From the NCBI GenBank assembly GCA_009809945.1, contig WTPW01000011.1, forward strand, positions 282,993 to 346,992: a DNA stretch of 64,000 nucleotides, in the 5' to 3' direction. Below are positions 10,716-22,408 of this stretch, one piece after another. The notes under the pieces were generated by a model. That model saw only the letters and a program-made list of their open reading frames with translations, was not told where the DNA came from and searched no databases. The stretch's first letter is position 1. Every line of letters starts with the position of its first letter. The position numbers were made by a program, and so were the translations under genes. The stretch is from Gigaspora margarita (lineage: Eukaryota > Glomeromycota > Glomeromycetes > Diversisporales > Gigasporaceae).

Positions 10716-11077
10716 TACTAACCCGCCTTGCGATCTAAACCCAATACAAGGATATAAAATGCCTTTGAAATTGCCACGTAGATAGTATGCAATTCTTTAA
10801 AATATTTTATGATTATTAAATTTTTTTCTATTCGTTTTAAAAAATATAACTTTTAATTATAAATGTTGCTTATCTAAGTTAATTCTATTTTAGTATTTTC
10901 TTTAAAATTTAGATCACATCCAACTATATATCCGTAGTAGCTATTAATCAAAGTTTCTTGAACAGCTTTTTGTGTTTGTGCCCACTGTGTATTTCGTCAA
11001 TAGTTCAAATAATGTGTGCCCTTAAGAAATCAAGTTCTAAAGTCAAATACATTTTTTATAATTTAAAGAATAAATAT
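10716..11077. other. No feature recognised
   Basis: AT-rich sequence with no open frame of note and no repeat boundary that I could fix. Confidence 0.4.
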
Positions 11078-11416
11078 ATGCAACGCACCCTGCGATATGC
11101 TAATTCATTGTACACATATATGTAAACATAGTTTGTAGATCTGTATAACAAATAACAAAAAAATTTCTATATAACAAAAATTTAAAATAATATAAGGTTA
11201 GGGTAAGGGTCAGTGTTAGAAGTTAGAGTAGATGATAGATACACCAAAATTTTGTAAGGAATTTTTTTTGTTAGAGCGTAAAAGGTGGTTATGTAGATGA
11301 AATTTTTTGATATTACAAATTTTAGAAAAATTTCTTTATTTTGTTACACAAAGAAAATTTGCATGTTACACCTGATCTTCAAATTTAATTGGTAGGTCGT
11401 TGGGGTGCGATACACA
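11078..11416. mobile_element. Degenerate MITE related to 50790-51089
   Basis: The ends read CAACGCACCCTGCGATATGC and, inverted, a matching GTATCGCACCCCAACGACCT. The interior shares the order GGTTAGGGT..., AAATTTTTTTTGTTAGA, TTTGCATGTTACACCTGATC with the better preserved copy at 50790-51089. Target duplication is not resolved. Confidence 0.5.
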
Positions 11417-11954
11417 AGCACTTCGCAGTGTGCGATGCCTAATTAAGTCCTTTTATAATTAAGCCACCAACTAAAATAGTTTTAGCAATATAATGGATCA
11501 AAAAGAACTAGAAAATAAACACCAGGTTGCCATGAAAGAAAGTTCTGTCACTTAAACGCATTTGCTTACTAGAAAAGTGTGCAATCATATAATCTGCTAC
11601 GGAGCAGCAGATTATCCTTCATTGCAAAAATTATTGTTATCGTTTTATGCCAATTTAGTTAATTTTGGATTAGCATTTGCTTTTCGATCTACTCAGTCAA
11701 TTGGCTTATGCTTTTGTAGTCCCTTTTAATGTATTTAAATATTTAATAATATTGATAATTTGTTCGAATAAATTTTTTTGTTTTTAGAAAAAGTTAATTC
11801 CACAGTACTAGAACTTCTCTATTAATACAAATAGCCAATTAAACTCATTCGTTACATACTGTATTACTATATTTGATCTATACTGATCTTTTTTTACAAA
11901 AGATATTCGAAGATTTGAAGAACACTATTATATGGTTTAAAAAAAATTTTATTA

Positions 11955-11995
11955 TATAAAACCACAATTTGTCAATTGACAATGTGGTTTTTTAT
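11955..11995. repeat. Short perfect hairpin
   Basis: AACCACAATTTGTCAATTGA followed by CAATGTGGTT forms a nearly perfect inverted repeat with the central palindrome GTCAATTGAC. It is isolated in AT-rich sequence; the role is unknown. Confidence 0.6.
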
Positions 11996-12084
11996 AGTAA
12001 GAGTTACTTTAAATTTTTTTATATTGTGTAATCTAGTGATCTTCAGCCAATCAAATCTAATATCTGTCATGCTTTTCCAAATAG

Positions 12085-12830
12085 AGAATTTCTAATGTGA
12101 CTATAGCAATTGAACCAGACCTCAAGCAAACAAACTACAGCTGGTGAAGTTATTGGGATTTAAAGAAAAAACAAAATGGTATCCAATATATATCACTCTT
12201 TCAAAGTAAACATTTATCTACCCAAATCAAATGTCTTGCAAACAAACTACTAGTTCTAGATAAATTAAAGAAACAAAAACCATTATTATATACAAGCAAC
12301 AAATGCATATGCTATAAGACAAAGGTAACAGAAACACAAGACCATTTGGCAGATAGTACCTACTATGAATGGAGTTGGATAAATATAACTAAAGTTACTG
12401 CTAGAGTAATCAAAACTGAGTAGTACAAACCAGTTTTTGCTCCTACTAGTGAGCTATTACCAACTGGTAGTAGGTTTACATATGCAAGATATTATAGAGC
12501 TATATCGAAGTTATATAAGGGGTCTAGTACCAAATAAACTTCTAGAACACCTCACAGTACAGCTCACTTTAGGAAACATAGCCAAAACACTCATACAGAA
12601 TTTTGTCTCAGTAGTATAGAATGGTTTTTATGAAACTATATGGAAAAAGTGGTATCGGCTTATTGGGCTATAAAAGAAAGAAGAAGGCATTACTGTCAAA
12701 GAGAAAAAAAGGAAGGCTAAGGAGAAACACATACTTAAAGAAAGGTTTAAAGGTTCCAGTAAAGAGAAGACAAGAGTCAACAACTCCAATATAAGATCTC
12801 ACAAATCTGTTTAAGAAGAGAATTCATTAT
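12085..12830 (+). pseudogene. LINE ORF2 C-terminal fragment with zinc-binding motif
   Basis: In one frame interrupted by stops the peptide includes IKCLANKLLVLDKLKKQKPL, then CICYKTKVTETQDHLADSTY, which resembles the C-x2-C-...-H-L-x2-C knuckle after LINE reverse transcriptases with the last cysteine replaced by serine. After a frame change the 12437-12619 stretch reads YRSYIRGLVPNKLLEHLTVQ..., followed by lysine-rich sequence. The same C-terminal architecture is seen in reverse at 18040-18925, supporting the identification. No RT catalytic motif is nearby, so this is a 5'-truncated, dead insertion. Confidence 0.6.
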
Positions 12831-13167
12831 TATATGATGAAAGAAAAGAGATTGTTGAAGAAAAGAACCGTACTGCTACTAGTTTGTAGCAAGTAGCAGT
12901 TAAAAGGTATATCCAAAGTGATGAAATTCTATTTTGGGCTGGGTTTTAGACAGATCTGACAAGACTTTCCAATTTATCTGTAAATTGGTGTAACAACTTG
13001 CAATTAGGTACTACAAACCAACCAGTTGATGTCAGGCGTAATTTTCTACTTTTATAGCTTTTGTATATAGAATTAATTTACTTTTTCTGTACAAATAACA
13101 CATTATAAGGCTCTGGCGAGATTTGTCTAAGAATAAAAAAAAAATAAAACTTATGTATATGCACATA
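12831..13167. other. No feature recognised
   Basis: Possible tail of the preceding LINE fragment; no polyadenine tract or target duplication could be assigned. Confidence 0.35.
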
Positions 13168-13745
13168 AGAGAGATGGGGGTATTATGGACACCTTAAGGT
13201 TTTTACTAGCAAAACTTTTTAATAAACAAATAGATTTTTATCAATTTTTATTATTTGAACTATGCTTAATAAAAAATAAATTAATGCAAAAAAATCTTTA
13301 TATCATATATAGTTTTAGATATAAATAATTAGTACACAAATAGTATATAAAAACTAAATTTTAGAAGGGAGAGAGATATTGTGAACATAGCGAATAATTT
13401 TTGATCTACTGGTCCATTTTGGATGATTTTACTACCAAAATGACCATCTCAGTGAGACGATTCTAACAAGCACAAAATCGTTAGAATCCAATCACGGGAT
13501 CCCAAGATCGTTAAAGATTAAAATGGAAAAAAATTGCAGATTTAATAATATATACAAAAACTTATATTTTGCATAAATGATAATATCTTGTGTTCTAGTG
13601 ATCAGAATTGGATGAATTTTATACCATTCAATTTGTCTCATAGAGATGATTCGAATAGTACAAAAATTATCTAATTCAAATTACAGGATCATAAGATATT
13701 TCACCTGTCCACAATACCCCCTGTCCACAATACCTCTGCCTCCCT
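13168..13745. mobile_element. TA-flanked MITE with GGTATTGTGGACA termini
   Basis: Left end AGAGAGATGGGGGTATTATG and inverted right end AGGGAGGCAGAGGTATTGTG share about 25 bp with a few mismatches, and both are bordered by TA. The right terminus holds a second direct copy of the ACAATACC word. The interior has two related blocks around GATCAGAATTGGATGA / GATGATTTTACTACC. It is non-coding. Confidence 0.7.
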
Positions 13746-13794
13746 TATATACCAGTATTTTCTTCCCATGCTAACTTGATTCCCTTAGTGAACA

Positions 13795-14160
13795 TACTAA
13801 AATTAAAAAATTAAATAAATAAATTAATGAGTAAAATAAAAATGAAACTTATATTTAAAAATATAAATTAATCAAAAAAATATAATTATTATAAATAAAT
13901 AGGTTAATAAAAAAATTAATTAAAATAATAAATTAAAAAATAAAATGTACACCAATTTGCATTTTTTAAAAAATAAAAAATATTAATATTTAAATTATAA
14001 TAAATTAAAAAATAAAAAAGTGAAATACTAAAAAAGAAATCTAGAAAAATAAACCCAAAAAAAATATAAATAAAACTGATAAATAAAAAAAAATAATAAA
14101 AAAAAGTGCTAAAAAAATTTTAAAAATAAAAAAATATTAAAAATAAAAAAAGAATTAAAA
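13795..14160. repeat. A/T low-complexity tract
   Basis: Almost exclusively A and T with AAAATTAAAAAATAAA-like words; no genes or recognisable element ends. Confidence 0.8.
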
Positions 14161-14354
14161 TTACAGGTATGTATATAGCATATGTATATATGTATTTGCC
14201 AAATTCAGTATTTTAATACTGCACATGCTGGATGTACATATACAAATCTGGTTTGAATCTCAATATGCAAGTTTATATGCATGAGAATTTTTTTTCAAAA
14301 ATAATGCCCAATAATAAGCTATCTTTGCTATTAGGAATAAATATTCAAAACCTG

Positions 14355-14450
14355 TACAACCCAAAAATAAGCTACTATTGATCCAAAAATAAGCTACACT
14401 TGATTTTTGGGCTTAAAATTATCCAAAAAAGGTAGCTTATTTTTAGGAAT
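14355..14450. mobile_element. Short MITE remnant, AAAATAAGCTACC family
   Basis: CCAAAAATAAGCTACT at the left faces GGTAGCTTATTTTTAGGAAT at the right. It is a shortened relative of the 300-bp elements at 16533-16834 and 35812-36130. Confidence 0.55.
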
Positions 14451-14479
14451 CTATAGTAACTAGACTATTAAAAGTAATT

Positions 14480-14825
14480 AAACTTTAAGATATAAAAATA
14501 GTATTAAAAAGTATGCATTAAAACCTAATGGTAGAGTATTTTGGTAAAAAAGCAACTACTTACTGAATAAGAAAATAATTCTATTAGCCTTTAATAAAGA
14601 ATAATATTAAAAACTTTATTAAGTGTGTGATATATACCAAAGAAAAGAAAAACCTAAATCCTGTGAGCCTTGAATCCAGTAATTGTGGGACAGCATATAA
14701 ATATAACATTGTCAGACCCTTATTCCAAACTAAACGAGGAAACAAATACATAATTGTTGGCATAGAATATTTAACAAAGTGGCCAGAAGCAAGAGCAATT
14801 CCAAACTGTACAGCTGAGGCTGCTA
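14480..14825 (+). pseudogene. Ty3/gypsy integrase fragment, N-terminal side
   Basis: Degenerate zinc-finger-proximal sequence (IKNFIKCVIYTKEKKN, with the HHCC cysteines partly lost) leads into a clear integrase core: YNIVRPLFQTKRGNKYIIVG followed by IEYLTKWPEARAIPNCTAEAA. The D of the usual GPxxxD start is not intact (N-I-V here). Integrases of this type insert the cDNA copy of LTR retrotransposons. The frame ends abruptly at a hAT insertion (14826), and the next part of the core appears at 15950. No flanking LTRs, protease or RT were found. Confidence 0.85.
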
Positions 14826-15941
14826 GAAATGTTATAGTCTGTCCTGGTCTGGTCTTGGTTCAAAAAACTGGGTCTGAGCAGCAGACCAAAAACTAGACCA
14901 AATTTTATAAACTAGTTCATGGACCAGTTCTATTTAGTCTGGTTCAAGGACCAGTCTACCTGCATTCAATAGAATTAGAGAATTTTGACTATTGTAATAT
15001 ACACAAATTCTTTACATGTTCTTTTACAAATGGGCAAGTCAGGACCCCAAAATATACATAGATAGATCAGGTATTAGTTTGCTTATTTTTGAAGATTTTT
15101 ATGCAAATTTTTTCTATTTTAGTAATTTGTTTGCTTATTTTTGAGGTTTTTTCTACAGATGTTTCTATTTTTAGTAATTTTATAATTAATCTGACCTATC
15201 TTTGTATATTTTGGGATCCTGACAAGTCCTATACTACACAAACCTGTAAGTAATTTTATAACATGTTTACTTAAATATGCTTTTCTAATTGAACTTTGTT
15301 TTATTAAAACACATTTTTTCAAATATTTCAAAAGAAATTATAAACAAAGTACAGAAGTTTTGATAGGCAAAATGCTTTTTGTTCTTTCTTTTGAAGTCAT
15401 TTTGAAGTTGTATTTATAGCATTACTAGTAAGACTAACCAATATTTATTTAATGATACCTTTTATTATAATAGTACCAAGAAATTATTTTATTATTAAGC
15501 AATTAATTATTCCATATTTCTAAAACAAGAATGATTATTTATTTAATTTCATCTATTCTATTACTGATCCAACTTTTAATACAAAGACACACTCTTGCTG
15601 TTTTAGAATAGAGTCTACTACGAGTTTTGAAAATAGTATTACTAATAATAAATTGATCTACAAATGTTCTATAATCAAAACTTAATAACAAACTGATCTA
15701 GCAAATTGAAAATTGATACTGTTTTTTTTTTTTTTTAAAAAAAAAAATCTTTTTTTCTTTTTTTTTCTAAGCCAATTTTTTTTTATTTGGTTTTTTCTTT
15801 TTTTTTTAACCTGCTTTTTTTAAATTTTTACTTTTTTTTTTTTATGAACAGACCAATCTGAACTGGTTCCAATTTATGGACTATGGACTGCTTAGACCAG
15901 TTCAAAAAACTACATCCATGCCAGACCATAATATTTCTATT
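14826..15941. mobile_element. hAT-like 1.1 kb element inserted in integrase
   Basis: A perfect 8-bp duplication GGCTGCTA (14818-14825, 15942-15949) brackets ends GAAATGTTATAGTCTG and inverted GAAATATTATGGTCTGG. AGACCAG/CTGGTCT words recur in both orientations near both ends (14836-14960 and 15850-15930). The centre is AT-rich with a T/A homopolymer block at 15720-15845 and hosts a further element at 15041-15220. The exact boundary could shift by 2-4 bp because the right end has extra bases. Confidence 0.8.
15041..15220. mobile_element. AGGACCCC-type MITE, short version
   Basis: The 180-bp element has termini AGGACCCCAAAATATACATA and the inverse ending GGGATCCT. Flanks GGCAAGTC / GACAAGTC match 7 of 8. 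It holds two copies of AAAAATAAGCAAA-type sequence facing each other. A close relative is at 25417-25597. It is nested in the 14826-15941 element. Confidence 0.82.
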
Positions 15942-15949
15942 GGCTGCTA

Positions 15950-16000
15950 CTTTATTTTTATATAAGATATAATCTGTAGACATGGATGCCTATATAAATT
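15950..16000 (+). pseudogene. Ty3/gypsy integrase fragment, downstream side
   Basis: Reads FIFI-stop-DIICRHGCLYKLITE, the integrase core segment normally following the block that ends at 14825 (FIYEDIICRHGCP...LITD). It joins the upstream part with a one-base frame difference and one stop. The following catalytic region is not found. Confidence 0.75.
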
Positions 16001-16532
16001 AATTACTGAAAAGCTGTTAATTGGTTCAATCTGAACTAACAGTTTTTCAGTTCATCAGAAATCAGACCAATCTAGTCCTTTTTAGGATAGCCTAAAAGAA
16101 TCATTGGTTCTAAAAGTAAATACCAAATAAACTAAATGTTATTATGATAATATGCATTTTGAAACAACTATAAAATGTGTTTTTGGTTAAATTCAATCAC
16201 AAACCTCTTAGTTTGTTAAACAAGTTTAAACTACATATAATGTATAATGAGAACAGGCTATTGTTAATATTAATAAAATAGAGAACTTTATATTTGCACT
16301 ATATTTGTGTAAAATAATATCTATGGGCATTATTTTGAAACATAAGTTTAAATCAAGCTAATGATTAATTTAGCTGAGGATTTTTAATAATAAAAATTAT
16401 AATTTGTATTTGATTAAATTAACTATTAGCATGTTTCAAACTTATGTTACAAAACAATGCCTATATACAAAAATATAGTATATTGTTTCAAATATGAAAT
16501 AAGTGTACCATTATTATCACATTATAGATTAT

Positions 16533-16834
16533 TACTATATATTTTCAAAAATAAGCTACCTTTTTTGGGCCAAAAATTAAACAAAAAAACATGAGGTAGT
16601 TTATTTTTAAATTGTTAAATTTTTTGAAAAATTGAAAACGTACTAATAAAAAGTTGTCCAAATGATGTAAAATAATTTTTAATATAAGTGTAATTTGATG
16701 TCCTGAACAGTTTATTTAATAGCACATTTGAAGTTTACTAAGTAAAATTTGGACTTCTATATGTAGCAACTTCTAACTGCTAATGTGTTTTTTAAGATTT
16801 TTGAAGGGTAGCTTATTTTTAGGAATATATGGTA
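16533..16834. mobile_element. TA-flanked MITE, AAAATAAGCTACC family
   Basis: Ends TACTATATATTTTCAAAAAT and inverted TACCATATATTCCTAAAAAT lead into AAGCTACC. The interior includes TTTTTTGGGCCAAAAATTA and an inward TAGTTTATTTTTAAATTG block shared with 35812-36130. It is 302 bp and non-coding. Confidence 0.78.
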
Positions 16835-16938
16835 GTTTTTTCAGTATTGGTACATATTGATAAGGATTTAAGTATTTGACAGACATATAAATGCTAACAA
16901 TATTATATTAATAAATATTTTTTTTATACAAGTATGTA

Positions 16939-17775
16939 TGGTCTGGTGCAAAAATGTAGATATACAATAACTAAAAATTTAAATTTTTATATATAAAAGT
17001 TTTTTAGATTTAACAATTTAATTACAATTTTTTTTATAACAAATAAAGTAGATTCTAGACTTTTTTTAATATATTTTTTATTATATTTTTATAAACAATT
17101 TATTTTATAATATTTTTTTTTTTTAAATTTAATTTCTTTTTAAAAAAAAAATATTTTTTAAAGAAAATTTTAGATTTTTGTCATTTTGTTACCAATAAGC
17201 AACTTTAAAAGCTTGTACTAAACAAGTGCATTGCTACTATATACTAAATATATAGTTAAAATTGAGCTTAATTGGATTAGCAGTTATTAAAATATAATTT
17301 TTAAAATTTTATAACTAAATTACTATGTTTTTGCAAAAATTATAAAAATTATACAAAATTATATAGTAAATTTTTACTATTTTTATAAAATATAGTAATT
17401 TGAAAATAAAATTAAAAATTTATATTTTAATAACTACTAATCCAATTAAGCTCAAATTTTAACTATATATTTAATATATATATAACAATGCACTTGTATA
17501 GTACAAACTTCTAATACTGCATATTGGTAGTGTAAATGGCAAAATTGAAAAATTTTTTTAAAAAATCTTTTTTTTTAAAAAAATTAAATTCTAAAAAAAA
17601 TTCATTATATAATAAATAATCTATAAAAATATAATAAAAAAATAAATTAAAAAATAGCTTAGACCTACTTTATTTGGTATAAAAAAATTGTAATTAAATT
17701 GTTAAAACTAAAAAACTTTATATATAGAAATTTAAATTTTTAGTTAATGTGTATCTTCATTTTTGCTCTAGACAA
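16939..17775. mobile_element. 837-bp foldback element
   Basis: Ends TGGTCTGGTGCAAAAATGTA and inverted TTGTCTAGAGCAAAAATGAA, both next to TA. Almost the whole element is an imperfect palindrome centred near 17350; for example GAGCTTAATTGGATTAG at 17263 is mirrored at 17440. Arms differ by scattered substitutions, so it is older than the foldback at 9374-10424. Confidence 0.78.
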
Positions 17776-18039
17776 TAACATTAATCATTTTGTTGATTTA
17801 CTTTGATATTTTCATTAAAACAATTTGTCTTGAATTAGTATAAGATTGGACATTTGGAATGCTCAATTATGTTTATATATATATTTTTTTAATTTTAATT
17901 GGTGATTATGCTATAATTTTATTTCTAAAAATAGTTACATTATCTAATGCTATTACTTTTTTCTGTACTTTGTATCTTACAACTAAACTATAGCTCACCT
18001 GGTTACTCTAAGCACCTGTGTATGATCTGCTAATTCAAA
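17776..18039. other. No feature recognised
   Basis: AT-rich spacer between a foldback and a LINE relic; no open frame. Confidence 0.35.
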
Positions 18040-18925
18040 ATCTATCTTCTTCCCTTATTAAGTAATACTTCATGGGGAATTCACTGACTTCATTCTGAGG
18101 CCTGTCATGATTACTTCAGTTATGGTTTTACCAACTATAAATTTTATTTTTTATCCATTTTTTAACTTTATTACAAACTATCCTGAGGCAATCTTTCTAG
18201 TCACTTTTTTTGTTGTCTTTCTATTTTTTTTGGTTCTGAATAGTTCATCAATTCTCTATTGCTATTGGTTGTCCTCAGTTTTAGAGTGTTTTTCTTTTCC
18301 TTTTTTTTTTTTTAGTCTTTGTGGTGATTCTGTTTTCTTTTTTCCATATTATGGTTTGCTCATATTTTTTTTCCAGATTTTGTCCTAGAAGCTTGTTGTC
18401 TACTCCTCTAACTAGCCCAGTAGTATGTCATTGATTACTTTGTTTTCAAGATCTAGATCCTCTAATTTTTTCTTATATTAAGTTTTATTATTCCTCTTGT
18501 TAGGAGCATTCTTCATTGATCTTCTGGTATGTCTTTGTTGATCAAAATTTCTAGGTGCAGATGCTGGTCTACTTTTCTCTGAGTGTTACTAGGTAGGGAG
18601 TTCCATATTTTTTCTGCTATTTCTTCTTTCAAATTTTTTCACATTTCTTTGTCTGCAGGGCAGGTGGCCAAATTATCTAATGTCTCTTTGTTAGTCACAC
18701 ATTTACAGCAAATAGAGTTATAGTAAATGTCTCTTGGTTATGATACCTTTTAACTAAAGTGGAAAGAGATCTATTTATCATTTTTATTTTAAGCATCCAT
18801 TTTTTGTTATTCTTCTTATTAAGAGCTTTCATTTTCTGAGTTTTCTACCAAAAACTTCTGAATGTTTGCCAGTCTTTGTGCTTATTATGCTTCATATTGT
18901 TTATCTATAAAAATATACAAAAACA
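18040..18925 (-). pseudogene. LINE ORF2 C-terminal fragment, minus strand
   Basis: Read from 18925 leftward: a decayed helical segment (NIQKFLVENSENES), then CCKCVTNKETLDNLATCPAD, a C-x2-C...C knuckle lacking the usual histidine (N instead of H), followed by WNSLPSNTQRKVDQHLHLEI and LINKDIPED...RMLLTRGIIKL, ending in lysine-rich sequence. This is the region downstream of RT in LINE ORF2 and parallels 12085-12830. Stops occur every 20-60 codons. The hydrophobic plus-strand frame at 18107-18388 is its antisense shadow. Confidence 0.65.
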
Positions 18926-20329
18926 GGCATAACACTTGATCTAGTGATCAGAATTTGATAAAACAATTACTATTTGACTCAGCTTATTGAGACAGTTTGA
19001 ATGTCTATAGATCTTTTCTGCAAAACTACTAGTTGCCAAGATCAGAACCAATGAACAATCAAGTATAGGATCTATGATTTGATTGGTTAGGCGATCTACT
19101 GCATGCCAAAGTGCATATATGGCATTTATAAAATATGCTATATTTATAGCATATATACTCTATATTTTATTTATTACACATATGTTATTTATTTCATAAA
19201 TTACAAGCAGGGGACTTTCATTTCTGATGATTTCTAGAATCGACATTACACAAGGATTTATACAGCATAGTACTATAAAACTAGAAGTTTTGGGTTTAAG
19301 CAAACTTAAAAAAAAACAATACTCAATACAATACTTTATTAACAAAAGAGCTTTCTAGCAAGCATCTCTTTGTTGAATCACAGTGAATCACGCTGAATTA
19401 CACAATAAAAAGATAGATATACTAAGAGTTAAAATATTGCCTACTGTATAGCAGAAGGTAGTACAAAATATTTTGTTACTTAATTTATAAACTTTAACAT
19501 CATTTTTTTAGTTTTTTTTATCTTTTTTCTTTTGTTATCCAAATAATTAACTTGTTTATTTCGGTTCTAAATTTATATAGACTGTTTGCAAAATTTATAT
19601 GTATTCCTTATAAGATGTTTGATTTATTTTAGATATAGCGATAGTATAGTTTTGTTAATTATAAACGAAGTATAAAAAATAGGAATAAAGGGCGTGTAAC
19701 TTGTTATAAAAAACTTGATTAATAAAGCTCTTGTGTTTAGAAGTTATATTTTAACCTGAGTGAATAGTTTTATTCATTTACAATGTGATTTAGTTTGCTT
19801 CAAAGCTATGAAAGAAATTGTAATATGTTTAATAATTATCTATCTGTTTTTGCAGAAAGTGTATCACATGGATAAAACTCTATTTTATGATTGGTAACTA
19901 CCTCATGATCAGACCTGTGTATTTCTGAAAAATTCTCTGCTTATATTACATTTATATTATTTATACTATATATTTTATTAGTAGTAGATATAGCATATAT
20001 TGCACATGTAATGGATATAGCCCATTACATTTGTAAAAAACAAAAATGTATAAAAGCAGCTGATGTAGACCCAAGTTCAACATCAAGTCTTCATACTTTT
20101 TCAATAATAAAAACAATTATTTACTATACAAATTAACTAGTTACTAGTATCTTTATATACTTTTATTTGTTGCCTCTTTCATAATTGCAAATTACCAAAA
20201 ATCTTTTTTGTTAAGTTTTCTTGAAAAATGCCTTTTGACTTAGATATATTACAGTAACAAGTAAGGTTACACAAAGTATTCACTATTTAAGGTCACTCTA
20301 GTACCTACTATCTTTAAAGAAGTAGATAT
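18926..20329. other. No gene; AT-rich, possible LTR-like tail
   Basis: No coding signal. Around 18935-19090 there is a block resembling the interior of the 13168-13745 element (TGATCAGAATTTGATAAA). A TATAAAAGC word at about 20050, followed by TCTTCATAC and CAATAATAAAAAC, could be a retrotransposon LTR promoter and tail, but no second LTR or bounding repeats were found. Confidence 0.3.
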
Positions 20330-20700
20330 AGGATAACACTATATCAAGAAGGGTTTGCCATATAGACTTAGTAGTTAAATTTAAATTGTTTTGTAGGTAC
20401 ATGGTTTAGAGTAATTAGAGTTTGATATTTGGTGATAATTGATTGAAAGTCTGTAAAGATATGAACTTGAGAATTGTGTGATACTATAGTGATTGCTGAT
20501 AAAATAGCTATTAATTCTGCTTTATAAGAAGATAACATAGTTTAATTGATGCTGAGAATTGATGTAAAACTTGATTATTTAGAATTTGAACCCAACCTAT
20601 GCCAATTGAGCAGCGATCAGTGCCAATATCTGTAACAAAGCCATCAGTATAAAATGTAAAAAAGGACTGTACAGTATTATTAAGAGCAATTTGTTAAAGA
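20330..20700 (-). pseudogene. LINE RNase H domain, minus strand
   Basis: Reads TFYTDGFVTDIGTDRCSIGI, then WVQILNN, LLIKAELIAILSAITIVS and VHIFTDFQSIITKYQTL. The first aspartate (YTDG), the glutamate (KAELIAI) and the second aspartate (FTD) of RNase HI are therefore present; the last catalytic segment was not recognised. It is the 3' end of the minus-strand LINE extending from about 26010. Confidence 0.8.
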
Positions 20701-22128
20701 GTAGTAGTTGCCTAATTTGGATGAAATATATTAGATACTATTTCATTATTGATATTAAGTAAAGGTAGTTGAGGTATAGTTAATGGATGTTTAACAGCTA
20801 TAGAGCAAATTAAATCTATAAGATTTGCATGTAAATTAATACGAGATAGTGAGGAACATCAACCAAGAATTGTATCCAGATATTTTCTAATTTTTCCAAT
20901 AATGATATTGTTATCTTGGTATATAAGAAGTCATAGTTTGAGCTTTTTTGAAAGGTAATCTATATTGTAAGCAAAGGGATTAATACCAGGAGATTGGTAA
21001 TATAATAGTAGAGTACAGTAAAGCCCATGGGAAGTAACCTTATCCTCAAGGTATGAGAACCATATTGGTTGTCTGCCAGCAGAGTAAAGTGCTATTATTG
21101 GCAGTACAGAGCTGTTCTAGATATAGAATTTTGTAATGTCTAAGCTGTTTTTTGAATTGAATATATTGTGGGTATAGAATAAGAATAGGTTCAAATGGTT
21201 GTTGTGCATTACTAATAGATTTTGGGCAAATAATTTTTTGATTAGCAGTTATTTGCATATTAAGATGAGTAAGAAGTTGAATAATTTTGAAGTTTGTAGT
21301 ATATTTATTAGGTCTATCAATAATAGGCTGGGAATGTTAAAGTATATTTGTATTGACCATAGATTGTTTTATAATTGTTGTAGTCTAATATGTGTAGTTG
21401 TTCCTAAGATTGAGGAATCATTGATTCTATGAAGAAAATTGGTAATATGGTATTGAAGTTGAATGTTCCAGATATTATAGATATTATAAAGATGGTAGTT
21501 AAGCATAGTGCTATTAGGAATAGATCGTAATAATTTACTTTGTGCTTGGCTACTATTAAATATTTGGCTAAAATTTTAGTGCATATTGTATGTGGAAGTA
21601 CTATATTATAAATTATATATATTTTTTTCCAACTTTGGCAGTCCTGCTGAGACTTTATTAGAATTAATTCATATTACATTATATTCATAAATGAGGATCC
21701 AACTAGCAACATGTGCACTTTTGGTGCCTAATTTAAGTAGTCCACCTAAAGGTTCTATACTAGCTATCATATCTACAACCCAACTACAGAAATTGCCTAT
21801 TTAAACCCTCTGATTGTCTGATACAACCTCTGATTGTCTAATACAACCTAATATTACTTTCTATATAGTCCGACCTCACTCCATTTTCTCTAGAGAAATC
21901 AAGTGTAACCTGCCGCACTAGCCTCATCTAGTTTTCAAGCCTAGAGCTGGCTAGACCTTGACCATTAAACAGCTATATCCTATTTCATAGTTATTCATAG
22001 ATTTTCAGTACTAGTGCATCTGCATTATACCAACACTTGCAGTCCGGCAACTCTGAACCACTAGGTACCTTCATTGCTCTTATAAGGCTCATTCAGATTC
22101 TAGCACTAATCTTATTTATAGTAGCACC
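20701..22128 (-). pseudogene. LINE connector between RT and RNase H
   Basis: Frameshifted coding sequence of the same minus-strand LINE. The 70-codon frame at 21046-21258 (RHYKILYLEQLCTANNSTLL) resembles the linker between thumb and RNase H seen in related elements. Sequence from about 21640 to 22128 carries CT-rich segments with no recognised domain. Assignment rests mainly on position and orientation. Confidence 0.5.
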
Positions 22129-22408
22129 CAGTGTTGTCACAGGACAGCCTTGGACAATGACTTGGACAATTTTGGACAATTTTGGACAATTAAATAAAGT
22201 AAAATTACTTAAAATTTTATTAAGATAACCTATTTTAATTTTAACTGGAATGTGTTCAGCACCTAAACAAATATATAGTTATATATTTTTTAAATAGATT
22301 TATTAATTATTAAATTCTGGACAAGCTTTGGACAATCTTGGACATTTGGACAATTTTGGATGTGGACAAGCCAAAAAAGGCTATGGACAGCCAAAATATA
22401 CAACACTG
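22129..22408. mobile_element. hAT-like MITE, CAGTGTTGT type
   Basis: The 280-bp element ends in CAGTGTTGT...ACAACACTG with flanks GTAGCACC / GTAGCACA (7 of 8). The word TGGACAATTT is iterated at the left end, and TTGGACAA / TGGACAG words continue, in the same orientation, at the right. It lies within the minus-strand LINE. Confidence 0.87.

Noticed and set aside
18107-18388. 93-codon hydrophobic plus-strand frame
   Set aside because: It is antisense to a LINE C-terminal relic whose minus-strand reading shows recognisable motifs.
20040-20130. Retrotransposon LTR promoter
   Set aside because: A TATAAAAG box and AATAAAA were seen, but no TG...CA ends, primer-binding site or second LTR.
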